DNA from: Kineococcus endophyticus
GTDB lineage: Bacteria > Actinomycetota > Actinomycetes > Actinomycetales > Kineococcaceae
Direction of reading: 5' to 3'
DNA length: 64,000 nucleotides
Assembly (NCBI RefSeq): GCF_040796495.1
Contig: NZ_JBFNQN010000020.1
Location: 1 to 64,000, forward strand
A model generated the notes under the pieces. It was not told where the DNA came from. It was given only the letters and a program-made list of their open reading frames with translations, and did no database searches. Of this stretch, positions 34,775 through 43,513 are shown piece after piece (within the stretch, counting starts at the first letter, position 1; every line of letters begins with the position of its first letter). A program made the position numbers and the translations under genes.

Positions 34775-35190
34775 GCGCCCCGGGCGCGGCGCGCCGGACG
34801 ACCGGGCTGGGGCGCGTGCTCGTCGCGCTGTACGCCGTCTTCGCCATCGCGGCCGTCTCGCGCGCGAGCGTCCAGATCGCCACCGACTTCCACGAGGCGC
34901 CGCTGGCGTACGTGCTCTCGGCGTTCGCCGGGGTCGTCTACGTGCTGGCGACGGTCGGCCTGGGTCGGTCCGGTCCGCGCTGGCGGCGGGTGGCGTGGAT
35001 CGCGTGCAGCGTCGAGCTCCTCGGCGTGCTGACCGTCGGGTCGCTCAGCCTCGCCGACGCCGAGGCCTTCCCCCGCGCGACGGTGTGGTCCGGGTACGGC
35101 GCGGGCTACGGGTTCATCCCGCTCGTGCTGCCGGTGCTGGGCCTCGTCTACCTGCGGCGGGAGTCGCGCGCCGCCCACCGAGCGGTCTGA
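34771..35190 (+). CDS. Small membrane protein, unknown
   Basis: A 139-residue protein with four hydrophobic segments (RVLVALYAVFAIAAVSRA, YVLSAFAGVVYVLATVGL, a segment around residues 75-92, and GFIPLVLPVLGLVYL). It is translationally coupled to the gene before it by a GTGA overlap. It resembles integral membrane proteins of unknown function common in actinobacteria. Nothing indicates its role; the downstream MgtC gene is on the other strand. Confidence 0.72.
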   Translation: MSAPGAARRTTGLGRVLVALYAVFAIAAVSRASVQIATDFHEAPLAYVLSAFAGVVYVLATVGLGRSGPRWRRVAWIACSVELLGVLTVGSLSLADAEAFPRATVWSGYGAGYGFIPLVLPVLGLVYLRRESRAAHRAV

Positions 35191-35200
35191 GGGCGCCCGC

Positions 35201-35899
35201 TCACGACGCGGGCGTGCCCGTGTGCACCTCGGTGACACCGGGCAGCTCGCCGAGGCCGGCCGCCAGCGCGGTCGCCGACCCGCGACCCTGCACGGACAGG
35301 TCGACGCGCACGGCGTGGGCGCCCGGGACCACCGTCGTCTCCAGGGCCGTCACCGCCCACCCGGCGCGCGTGCAGTGCGCCATGACGTCGCGCAGCACCC
35401 CGCGTCCGTCGAGGTAGGTGCACGACACGGCCTGCTCGCTCGGGGCCCGCCGGGCCAGTCGCTGCGCGAGCGGGGTCAGGCCGTAGAGCACGAGGAAGTG
35501 GCCCAGCGTGCACAGCACGGCGAGCAGCGGCAGCCCGGCCGCGGCCGACATCCCCACCGCCGCCGTGAGCCAGATCGTCGCGGCCGTCGTCAGCCCACGT
35601 ACGGCGTCGCGGCGGACGAAGATGACGCCCGCGCCGAGGAACCCGAGCCCCGAGGCGACCTGCGCCGCCACGCGCGACGGGTCGAGCTCGATGCGCCCGG
35701 TCGCCAGGACGTCGGTGAAGCCGTACTTGCTGACGAGCAGGAACAGCGCCGCACCGAGCCCGACGATCGTGTGGGTGCGCAGCCCGGCCGACTTCTGCCG
35801 CACCTCGCGCTCGAAGCCGATGAGCGCCGACAGCCCGAAGGCGAGGCCCAGCTCGCCGACCTGCAACCACCCCTGACCGGTGTCCTCGCCGAACCACAT
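35201..35899 (-). CDS. MgtC/SapB family membrane protein
   Basis: A 232-residue protein. The N-terminal ~150 residues hold four or five helices with the MgtC signatures LSALIGFEREVRQKSAGLRTHTIVGLGAALF and SGLGFLGAGVIF followed by RGLTTAATIWLTAAVGMSAAAG. The C-terminal 80 residues are an ACT-like soluble domain. MgtC proteins modulate adaptation to low magnesium and bear on the ATP synthase in pathogens; in free-living actinobacteria the role is less clear. No magnesium transporter gene or mgtA-like leader is nearby. Confidence 0.9.
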   Translation of the reverse strand: MWFGEDTGQGWLQVGELGLAFGLSALIGFEREVRQKSAGLRTHTIVGLGAALFLLVSKYGFTDVLATGRIELDPSRVAAQVASGLGFLGAGVIFVRRDAVRGLTTAATIWLTAAVGMSAAAGLPLLAVLCTLGHFLVLYGLTPLAQRLARRAPSEQAVSCTYLDGRGVLRDVMAHCTRAGWAVTALETTVVPGAHAVRVDLSVQGRGSATALAAGLGELPGVTEVHTGTPAS

Positions 35900-35950
35900 G
35901 GCCGCGACGATGCCAGGCGCGCGTTGGGGCGGCCAGAGGGGACCGGCCGG

Positions 35951-36823
35951 TCAGCGTGTGCGGCGGAAGAACTCCCGGGCGTCGTGCAGCCCCTTCGTGT
36001 TCTCCCGAGGGTCGTCGATCCCCGTCCGGTCGTCGGTGACGACCCGGCGTGCGAAGTAGTCCGCCTGCACCGCCCAGCGCAGCTCGTGGAGGACGTCGAG
36101 ACCGCGCTCGACCTCGGCCCGCGTGAGGGCCCCGGTGGCGAGGTAGGCGTCGACGAGCGCCGGGGCGCGGTCGGGACCGCCGAGGTAGAACGCGGCGCTC
36201 GCGAGGTCGTAGAGGAGCGGGCCTGGTTCCGCGCTGGACCAGTCGATGAGACCGCAGACGTCCCCGAGAACGAGGAACGCGCCCGGTTCGGGGTCGCCGT
36301 GGAGCACGCCGCACGTGAGCGGTTCCCCGGTGGCGGCGAGGTCGGCGTACCGGACGAGGGCGGCGCGCACCGCCGGGCGCACCCAGGGTTCGACGTCGAG
36401 GTGCGCCGCGTCGGGGTCGACCCACGCCGGGAAACCGTGCTCGGGACCCGGGAGCACGAGGGCCCGGTGGGCCTGGCCGAGCGTGGCGCCCATGACCGCC
36501 TGCTCGTGGTCGTCGTCCCCCGACAGGGGAGAGCCCCCGACCCACCGCAGCAGCGCGAGCGTCCCGGTGCGCAGGTCGCCGTCGCGCGTGGGTTCGGGCG
36601 CACCAGCCGGGATCCCCGCCGCGTCCACGGCCTGCGCGGCGCTCAGCCCTCGGACGAACCCTGCCTCGCCTGCCGCGTCGACGGCCTTGGCGACCCAGCG
36701 GCCGCCAGGACCGGTCACCGTCCACGTCTCAGAGTTCATTCCGCCGGGCAGCGGTGCGACCTCGACGGGACCCACGGCCCAGCGCCGGGCCACGAGCCCG
36801 CGGACGTCGTCGACGGTCAGCAC
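35951..36823 (-). CDS. Aminoglycoside-phosphotransferase-like (APH) protein
   Basis: A 290-residue kinase-fold protein. The nucleotide lysine is in WVAKAVD, and the catalytic loop is HGDPEPGAF with His175 and Asp177. The expected Mg-binding Asn eight residues into the loop (HGDxxPGN) is Ala182. A DFG-like aspartate is in LIDWSSAEPGP. Either metal binding is altered or the protein is a pseudokinase. Such proteins phosphorylate small alcohols, sugars, choline or antibiotics; no substrate is suggested here, and this is not evidence of drug resistance. A 9-base inverted repeat covers its start codon. Confidence 0.78.
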   Translation of the reverse strand: MLTVDDVRGLVARRWAVGPVEVAPLPGGMNSETWTVTGPGGRWVAKAVDAAGEAGFVRGLSAAQAVDAAGIPAGAPEPTRDGDLRTGTLALLRWVGGSPLSGDDDHEQAVMGATLGQAHRALVLPGPEHGFPAWVDPDAAHLDVEPWVRPAVRAALVRYADLAATGEPLTCGVLHGDPEPGAFLVLGDVCGLIDWSSAEPGPLLYDLASAAFYLGGPDRAPALVDAYLATGALTRAEVERGLDVLHELRWAVQADYFARRVVTDDRTGIDDPRENTKGLHDAREFFRRTR

Positions 36824-36847
36824 CCCGGCACGGTAGGCGCCGGGGTG
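36821..36847 (-). terminator. Hairpin between formaldehyde dehydrogenase and APH-like gene
   Basis: CACCCCGGC (36821-36829) and GCCGGGGTG (36839-36847) are perfect 9-base arms around a 9-base loop. It lies 26 bases after the dehydrogenase stop and includes the first bases of the APH-like gene. Without a T-tract it may be a GC-type terminator, or a structure that occludes the APH-like start. Confidence 0.4.
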
Positions 36848-36872
36848 CCCCGCCGACCACGGGGTTCCGGGG

Positions 36873-38027
<1,155 letters not shown>

Positions 38028-38061
38028 GGGTTTCTCCTCAGGTGGGTGGTGGTCGCGACAA

Positions 38062-38097
38062 CGGGGCGCCACCTCGGCCGTTCCGGGTGACGCCCCG
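38062..38097 (-). terminator. Hairpin downstream of alpha/beta hydrolase
   Basis: CGGGGCG (38062-38068) pairs with CGCCCCG (38091-38097); after one C/A mismatch, CACC (38070-38073) pairs with GGTG (38086-38089). The stem of 11 pairs follows the hydrolase stop (38128) by 30 bases and precedes the dehydrogenase start, a plausible terminator. Confidence 0.45.
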
Positions 38098-38127
38098 CTG
38101 CTGGAGCTGTGGTGGTGGTGCTGGTGG

Positions 38128-38964
38128 TCAGGACGCCAGGAACTCGAGGAGGACGCGGTTGAACTCCTCGGCGTGGCTGACGTTGAAACCGTGGGGGGCA
38201 CCGGCCACGACGTGCAGCCGGCTGCCCGGAACCGCGACGTGGGTGAGGGCGCCGGAACCCTCGAGCGGGACGACCGCGTCGGAGTCGCCGTGGATGACCA
38301 GGGTCGGCACCGTGACCTTCGGCAGGTCCCCGCGGAAGTCGGTCGTGCCGAAGGACTCCATCGCCTTCAGCGCCGCCGTGTGGTCGGCCTGCTTCGTCAA
38401 CGCGATCGCATCCTGGCGCTGGGCCTCGGTGACCTTCAGGACGCCGTCGACGGAGAAGAAGTTCGTGACGAACCCGTCGTAGAAGGAGTCCTCGTCGGCC
38501 TTCAGGCCGGCCTCCATCTCGTCCGCGAGCTCCTTCGTCAACGGCCCCTGCGGGTTGTCGTCGGTCTTGGCCATGTAGGGCGGCACGGCCGCGGCGAAGA
38601 CGACGCTGTGCAGGCGTCCGGTGCCGTGGTTGCTCACGTACCGCGCCACCTCGCCGCCGCCCATCGAGAAGCCGACGAGGGTGACGTCGCGCAGGTCGAG
38701 CTGCTCCAGGAGGGCGTGCAGGTCCTCGGCCAGGGTGTCGTAGTCGTAGCCGCTGCGGGTCTTGTCGCTGCGGCCGAAACCGCGCCGGTCGTAGGTGACG
38801 ACGCGGTACCCCGCGGCGGCCAGGGCCGGGACCTGCTCCGACCACGACGCGCCGGACAGCGGCCAGCCGTGGATCAGCACGACGGGACGACCGCTCCCCC
38901 CGGTGTCGTCGACGTGCAGGTTCGTGTCCTTGAACAGTCCGTGGTGGGCCGTGACCTCGGTCAT
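38128..38964 (-). CDS. Alpha/beta hydrolase (non-haem chloroperoxidase-like)
   Basis: A 278-residue alpha/beta hydrolase. The nucleophile is Ser100 in VGFSMGGGEVARY, the oxyanion region is HGWPLSGASW, the acid Asp is in IHGDSDAVVP, and the His is in GAPHGFN. YDRRGFGRSDKTRSGYDYDTLAEDLHALL is the typical region of bacterial cofactor-free haloperoxidase/esterase members. These enzymes are esterases in practice; perhydrolysis is a side reaction. It reads in the same direction as the formaldehyde dehydrogenase gene downstream, separated by a 100-base gap with a hairpin. Confidence 0.92.
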   Translation of the reverse strand: MTEVTAHHGLFKDTNLHVDDTGGSGRPVVLIHGWPLSGASWSEQVPALAAAGYRVVTYDRRGFGRSDKTRSGYDYDTLAEDLHALLEQLDLRDVTLVGFSMGGGEVARYVSNHGTGRLHSVVFAAAVPPYMAKTDDNPQGPLTKELADEMEAGLKADEDSFYDGFVTNFFSVDGVLKVTEAQRQDAIALTKQADHTAALKAMESFGTTDFRGDLPKVTVPTLVIHGDSDAVVPLEGSGALTHVAVPGSRLHVVAGAPHGFNVSHAEEFNRVLLEFLAS

Positions 38965-39097
38965 CCTGGTTCCTCCAGATGGGTGGGCGGTCAGTGCGGG
39001 TCTCCCCGTCGCCGGGGTCGACGCTACGAAGGCGGTGGCGGGTCCGCGCGCTGAAACCTGCGGTCGTGCACGGAACGCGGTCTGGTTGGCTGGCCCC

Positions 39098-39619
39098 GTG
39101 CGCGCCGTCTTCCCCGCTCTGCCGTCCGACCCGCCCGCCACCTGGGGGCCCGCCAGGACCGAGGACGGCGCGGCGATCGCCGAGCTGCGCGCCGTCGTCC
39201 TGCGGCCGAGCCTGGAACGTCTGGACAGGTACGACGACGTCCGGGTCCGGCAGAGGTTCCTGTCCTCCTGGTCGCCCGAGCGCACCCGCGTCCTCGCCGG
39301 CCCGGACGGCACGGTGGGGTCCCTCGCCCTGCGTCCGGCGGACGACGGGGTGTGGCTCGAGCACTTCTACCTCGACCCCTCGCTGCAGGGCCGGGGTCTG
39401 GGCACGCGCGTCCTGCGGGCCGTCACGGGGCAGGCGGACCGCACGGGGACCCTCCTGCGCCTCGACGTCCTGCGGGGCAGCGACGCCCGCCGCCTGTACG
39501 AGCGGCACGGTTTCGTCCTCGACCACGAGGACCCCGTCGACGTGTTCCTCCGCCGCGACCCCGGACCCGGAATCTCCTCGACGGGGCGGCCGGCCGTGGG
39601 TACCGTCGAGGGGTGCTGA
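39098..39619 (+). CDS. GNAT-family N-acetyltransferase
   Basis: A 173-residue acetyl-CoA-dependent transferase. The GNAT core is visible: a beta strand VGSLALRPADDGVWLEHFYLDP, then the CoA pyrophosphate loop QGRGLGTRVL (motif A), and RRLYERHGFVLDHEDPVDVFL (motif B). The acceptor is unknown. The GTG start at 39098 has a weak -10-like box 6 bases earlier. Its last 7 bases overlap the Trp leader peptide of the following trpS transcript, so the promoter of that transcript lies inside this coding sequence. Confidence 0.88.
   Translation: MRAVFPALPSDPPATWGPARTEDGAAIAELRAVVLRPSLERLDRYDDVRVRQRFLSSWSPERTRVLAGPDGTVGSLALRPADDGVWLEHFYLDPSLQGRGLGTRVLRAVTGQADRTGTLLRLDVLRGSDARRLYERHGFVLDHEDPVDVFLRRDPGPGISSTGRPAVGTVEGC
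39601..39606 (+). promoter_or_regulatory. -10 box of the trpS leader transcript
   Basis: TACCGT (TANNNT) lies exactly 6 bases before GTG 39613, predicting transcription from the first base of the leader peptide. CTCGAC at 39577-39582 is a possible -35 with an 18-base spacer. The promoter is inside the 3' end of the GNAT gene. Confidence 0.5.
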
Positions 39620-39651
39620 CGATCCCGCGCACCGGGTGGCAGCCGCTGTAG
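39613..39651 (+). CDS. Trp leader peptide (12 codons) of trpS
   Basis: GTG then codons for VLTIPRTGWQPL and a TAG stop. The single Trp codon (39637-39639) is followed three codons later by the stop, which forms the 3-base loop of a perfect 10-base-pair hairpin. A ribosome waiting for Trp-tRNA would cover the left arm of that hairpin. There is no ribosome binding site, but the -10 box geometry fits a leaderless message. The peptide has no other expected function. Confidence 0.65.
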   Translation: MLTIPRTGWQPL

Positions 39652-39744
39652 CAGCGGCTGCGACGACCACCTGTCCCCAGCCGCCCACGGCGGCTCCGGG
39701 CAGTGCGACGTCCCGGGGCCGGGCGGTGGGCGGCGTCCACCACC
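39639..39744 (+). ncRNA. Ribosome-mediated Trp attenuator of trpS
   Basis: Four RNA arms: arm 1 GCAGCCGCTG (39639-39648), arm 2 CAGCGGCTGC (39652-39661), arm 3 AGCCGCC (39679-39685), arm 4 GGCGGCT (39689-39695). Arms 1:2 form a perfect 10-pair hairpin with the leader stop codon as loop; arms 3:4 form a 7-pair hairpin; and GCGGCTG of arm 2 (39654-39660) pairs with CAGCCGC (39678-39684). This is the pause / antiterminator / terminator logic of amino-acid attenuators. No T-tract follows 3:4. Arm 3 (39681-39687) can also pair with 39727-39733, and GGTGG with CCACC occurs just before the trpS ribosome site, so control could be at translation. Confidence 0.65.
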
Positions 39745-39758
39745 TCCAGGAGCACCCC

Positions 39759-40847
39759 GTGTCCCACCCCTCCACCTCCCTCGAGAACGCCCTGCGCCGC
39801 AGCGCGGAACTGCACGCGCAGGTGCACGCCGATCCCGGCCGGTTCCGCGTCGTGACCGGCGACCGCCCGACCGGCCCCCTCCACCTCGGCCACCTGCTGG
39901 GAACCCTGGCCAACCGCGTCGCGCTGCAGCGCAGCGGGGTCGAGGTGTTCGTGGTCATCGCCGACCTGCAGGTCAGCACCGACCGCGACGATCCCGGTGA
40001 CGTCCGCGGGAACGTCCGCGAGGTCCTGCTCGACAACCTGGCTGCCGGGCTGGAACAGGCGACGAGGACGGAGGCCGGCGGCGCTCCCGTGTTCGTGCAC
40101 AGCGCCGTCCCGGCCCTCAACGAACTCCTGCTGCCGTTCCTGGCGCTCGTCACGGTCGCGGAACTGCAGCGCAACCCCACGGTGCGGGCCGAGGCGGCCG
40201 CCGCCCGGGAACGCGGGGCTCGCCGGGGCGTCAGCGGTCTGCTGCTCACCTACCCCGTCCACCAGGCCGCCGACGTCCTGTCCTGCGGTGCGAACCTCGT
40301 CCCCGTGGGGCAGGACCAGCTGCCGCACCTGGAGGTGGCGCGGACGGTCGCCCGGCGGTTCAACGACCGGTACGGGGCAGGAGGACCCCTGCTGACCGAA
40401 CCGGAGGCGCTGCTGTCGGCGGCGCCCCTGCTCCTGGGGACCGACGGCCGGAAGATGAGCAAGAGCGGCGGCAACGCGATCGCCTTGCGCGCCGGGGAGG
40501 ACGAGACGGCCCGGCTGGTCCGGTCGGCGACGACGGACGGGGAGCGACGCATCACCTACGAGCCGGCCCGCCGCCCCGAGGTCGCGAACCTCCTGCTGAC
40601 GGGTGCGCTGTGCTCGGGCACCACACCGGAGGCCCTGGCCGAGGAGGTCGGCGACGGCGGTGCGGCGCGTCTCAAGGCCGTCGTCACCGACGCCGTCAAC
40701 GAGCACCTGCGTCCCCTGCGCCGGCGGCGCCGGGAGCTCGCGGGCGAGGAGGACCACCTGCGGGCCGTGCTCGCCGCGGGCGCCCGGCGGGCGAACGCCG
40801 AGGCGGGGCGGACGCTGGCGCGGGTCCTGGCCGCCACCGGGGCGTGA
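39759..40847 (+). CDS. trpS: Tryptophanyl-tRNA synthetase
   Basis: A 362-residue class I synthetase that charges tRNA-Trp. The HIGH-like motif lies in GDRPTGPLHLGH (34-45) and KMSKS at 232-236, with the surrounding LLGTDGRKMSKSGGNAI. VEVFVVIADLQVSTDRDDP and VPVGQDQLPHLEVAR are typical of the TrpRS group that includes the auxiliary, indolmycin-tolerant Streptomyces enzymes. AGGAG lies 6 bases before the GTG at 39759. The 108-base leader after the leader peptide contains an attenuator. Known precedent: the Streptomyces coelicolor auxiliary trpS1 is regulated by ribosome-mediated attenuation. Whether this is the only TrpRS of the organism cannot be told. Confidence 0.93.
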   Translation: MSHPSTSLENALRRSAELHAQVHADPGRFRVVTGDRPTGPLHLGHLLGTLANRVALQRSGVEVFVVIADLQVSTDRDDPGDVRGNVREVLLDNLAAGLEQATRTEAGGAPVFVHSAVPALNELLLPFLALVTVAELQRNPTVRAEAAAARERGARRGVSGLLLTYPVHQAADVLSCGANLVPVGQDQLPHLEVARTVARRFNDRYGAGGPLLTEPEALLSAAPLLLGTDGRKMSKSGGNAIALRAGEDETARLVRSATTDGERRITYEPARRPEVANLLLTGALCSGTTPEALAEEVGDGGAARLKAVVTDAVNEHLRPLRRRRRELAGEEDHLRAVLAAGARRANAEAGRTLARVLAATGA

Positions 40848-40906
40848 GGAGCGCCCGGACGGCCTCCTCCGTGCGCGCGGGGGTCGTCCCGTGGCACGGT
40901 GCCGCC

Positions 40907-41797
40907 GTGACCCGCCGCCAGCTCCAGCAGTTCCTCGCCGTGCTCGAGCACGGCAGCCTGGCGCGGGCGGCCGCGGCCACCGGGACGGCGCCCGCGAGCC
41001 TCGCCCAGTCCCTCACGGCCCTCGAACGCGACGTGGGGGCCGAGCTCGTGCACCGGCTCCCGCACGGGACCGTGCCGACGGGAGCGGGGGTCGCCTTCGC
41101 GCCGCACGCGCGGGCCACGCTGCGGGCCCTGTCGGCCGACGTCGTCGCGGACCCCGCAGGCAGCGAGCGGCTCCGCGGCGACCTCGACCTCGTCGCGGAC
41201 CCGGTCCTGGCCGTCGACCCGGGGGCCGCGTTGCTGGGCAGGTTCCGCCGGGCCCACCCCGACGTCCGCGTGCGCTTCGACGTGCCCGACGACGCCGAGG
41301 AGGTGCCGCGCCACCTCGCCGACGGGCGCGCCGAGGTGGCCCTGACGTACCTGCCGCTCGACCAGCCCCTCGACGGCCCGCACCGGCGTCGTACCGAGGT
41401 CCTGTCCCTGGGGTCGCAGGAGCTCCACCTCGTGCTGCCGCCGGGGGCGGAGGACCTGCCCGACCCGCTCGCCCTCGACCGGCTCGGCCCGTGCGACGTG
41501 GTCGACGTCCCCGGCAGCCGGTGGCGGGAGGTCGTGCGCGCCCGGGTGTCCGGAGGGGGCCCGAGTGGTGGGGGCTGGCGGGTCGCGGTCCGCACGGTGC
41601 ACCGCGAGGCCGTCGTCCCGCTCGTCCTGGCCGGCGCGGGGGTCGCGTTCACGGCGGGGGCGGCGTGCCGCTGGGCGGCGCAGCAGGGGGCCGTGGTGCG
41701 CCGGCTGGACCCGCCGCTGCGCCTGGAGGTGGGCCTCGTCCACCACGGGCCGGCCTCCCCCGTCGTCGCGGCCCTGCTGCGGACGGCGCGGCCGTGA
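40907..41797 (+). CDS. LysR-family transcriptional regulator
   Basis: A 296-residue LysR-type regulator. The winged helix-turn-helix is at the very N-terminus (RRQLQQFLAVLEHGSLARAAAATGTAPASLAQSLTALERDVGAELVHR), followed by the effector domain with two subdomains. GTG at 40907 gives the standard LysR start. The gene overlaps the next LysR gene by 4 bases (GTGA), so both are made together. The target genes are unknown; the next genes on the other strand form an acyl-CoA operon. Confidence 0.88.
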   Translation: MTRRQLQQFLAVLEHGSLARAAAATGTAPASLAQSLTALERDVGAELVHRLPHGTVPTGAGVAFAPHARATLRALSADVVADPAGSERLRGDLDLVADPVLAVDPGAALLGRFRRAHPDVRVRFDVPDDAEEVPRHLADGRAEVALTYLPLDQPLDGPHRRRTEVLSLGSQELHLVLPPGAEDLPDPLALDRLGPCDVVDVPGSRWREVVRARVSGGGPSGGGWRVAVRTVHREAVVPLVLAGAGVAFTAGAACRWAAQQGAVVRRLDPPLRLEVGLVHHGPASPVVAALLRTARP

Positions 41798-42702
41798 CGT
41801 CGCCCTTCGAGACCGAGCGCGACGCGCGGTTCTTCCTCGCCGTCGTCGACGAGGGCGGGATCACCGCGGCCGCGGCGACGTTGTTCGTGGCGCAACCCTC
41901 GCTCTCACAGGCGGTCCGCGTCCTGGAGCGGCGCACCGGGCGGGACCTGTTCGAGCGGACGCCGCGGGGGACGGTCCCGACGGCGGCCGGGCGGGCGCTG
42001 GTGCCCGTGGCCCGGGCCGTGCTGGACCGGGCCGGTGCTGGGCGCGCGGCCGTCGCCGACGTCGTGGCCGTGCGGGCCGGGACCCTGCGCCTCGTGGCCC
42101 ACGCCTCGGTCGCCGCGGACCCGCTGGCCGCGGCGGTGGGCGAGTTCCGGCGGCGCCACCCGGGGGTCGACGTCGTGGTGGAGGACGCGCGCGACGACGA
42201 CGCCCTGGTGCGCCGGCTCGCGGCCGGGGACGCCGACCTCGCGCTCGTGCACCTGCCGCTGCCCGAGCACCCTGCGCTGGTCGTGCGCGAACTCGGCCGG
42301 CAGCAGGTGCACGCCGCGTTCCCGCCCGGCACCGACCTGCCACCGGGACCGGTCACCCTCGACGACCTGCGCCCGCACCCCCTCGTCGCCCTCCTGCACG
42401 GGGGATCGGCCCGGCGGGCCGTCCGCGACGCCCTGGAGGTCGCCGGTCAGGTCGCCCCCGGCGGCACGTGGCACGCCCGCGTCAGCACCCCGCGCGTCGG
42501 CGCCGCCATCCCGCTCGTCCTCGCCGGTGCCGGGGTCGCGCTCGTCGGCGACTGGTACGCCCACCGCATCGCCGACCTCGGCGGGGTCGTCCGCCCCCTG
42601 GACCCGCCCGTCCACAGCCCCTACGGGACGGTGCGGCGGCGGGAGGGGACCGGGCCCGTCGCGGCGGCCTTCGCGGACCTGCTGGCGGTCCGCTGCCGTT
42701 GA
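41794..42702 (+). CDS. LysR-family transcriptional regulator
   Basis: A 302-residue LysR-type regulator: helix-turn-helix ARFFLAVVDEGGITAAAATLFVAQPSLSQAVRVLERRTGRDLFERTPRG in the first ~60 residues, then the effector domain with AALVGDWYAHRIADLGG near the end. It is translationally coupled to the LysR gene in front and resembles it, including the PTGAG/PTAAG turn, suggesting a tandem duplication that has diverged. Convergent to the enoyl-CoA hydratase gene (13 bases apart). Confidence 0.9.
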   Translation: MTSPFETERDARFFLAVVDEGGITAAAATLFVAQPSLSQAVRVLERRTGRDLFERTPRGTVPTAAGRALVPVARAVLDRAGAGRAAVADVVAVRAGTLRLVAHASVAADPLAAAVGEFRRRHPGVDVVVEDARDDDALVRRLAAGDADLALVHLPLPEHPALVVRELGRQQVHAAFPPGTDLPPGPVTLDDLRPHPLVALLHGGSARRAVRDALEVAGQVAPGGTWHARVSTPRVGAAIPLVLAGAGVALVGDWYAHRIADLGGVVRPLDPPVHSPYGTVRRREGTGPVAAAFADLLAVRCR

Positions 42703-42715
42703 GCGGCAGCGGGTC

Positions 42716-43513
42716 TCAGCGTCCGGTCCAGACGGGCGCGCGGCGCTGCGCGAACGCGCGTGCGCCCTCGGCGGCGTCGGCGGACGTGAGCACCTCGCGG
42801 ACCAGGGCGTCCTGCCGGCGGAACCCCTCGGACTCCTCGACGTCCAGCGCCTCGTGCAGGACGCGGGTCACCGCCCGCACCGCCAGCGGAGCACCGGCCG
42901 CGATGCGGCGGGCGAGGTCGAGCGCGGCGACGAGGGCCTCGCCGGGTGGGGTGAGCCGGGTGAGGAGGCCGTACCGCTCGGCGCGGTCGGCGGGCAGGGG
43001 TTCGCCCGTGAGCAGGAGTTCGGCCGCGACCGCGCGCGGCAGGGCCTTCGGCAGGCGCAGCATCCCGCCCTCGGGCGCGACGATGCCGCGGGTCACCTCC
43101 GGCAGCCCGAACCGGGCGTCGGCGGCGGCCACGACGAGGTCGCAGGCCAGGGCGAGTTCCGTGCCCCCGCCCAGGGCCCACCCCTCCACGGCGGCGACGA
43201 GGGGTTTGGTGCGGCGGGCGCGGCTGACGCCGGCGAAACCCCGGTCGCCCACGACGGGGCTCTCACCGCGCGAGAACGCCTTGAGGTCCATGCCCGCGCA
43301 GAACGTCCCGCCCGCTCCCGTGAGGACACCCACCCGCAGGTCGGGATCGTCCTCCAGGCGGTCGAGGGCGTCGGCCAGCGCCCGTGCGGTGGCGGCGTCG
43401 ACGGAGTTCTTCGCCCGCGGCCGGTCGATGGTGGCGACGAGCACGCCGCCGGTGACCTCGACGCGGACGGGAACCTCGGTGGTCTGCTCGGTGGTCTGCT
43501 CGGGGGTGCTCAC
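42716..43513 (-). CDS. Enoyl-CoA hydratase/isomerase
   Basis: A 265-residue crotonase-fold protein. The oxyanion hole is at GGTFCAGMDLKAF and EGWALGGGTELALACDLVVAAADARFGLPEV, and the position of the catalytic glutamate is in GIVAPEGGMLRLP. It would hydrate a trans-2-enoyl-CoA to 3-hydroxyacyl-CoA. The N-terminus has 15 Thr/Gln-rich extra residues. The GTG overlaps the stop of the CoA-transferase gene (GTGA), placing it last in the five-gene acyl-CoA operon. Confidence 0.88.
   Translation of the reverse strand: MSTPEQTTEQTTEVPVRVEVTGGVLVATIDRPRAKNSVDAATARALADALDRLEDDPDLRVGVLTGAGGTFCAGMDLKAFSRGESPVVGDRGFAGVSRARRTKPLVAAVEGWALGGGTELALACDLVVAAADARFGLPEVTRGIVAPEGGMLRLPKALPRAVAAELLLTGEPLPADRAERYGLLTRLTPPGEALVAALDLARRIAAGAPLAVRAVTRVLHEALDVEESEGFRRQDALVREVLTSADAAEGARAFAQRRAPVWTGR

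Noticed and set aside
38105-38125. GGT-rich simple repeat near 38110
   Set aside because: Short GGT/CTG run in a leader region; too short to count as a repeat element.
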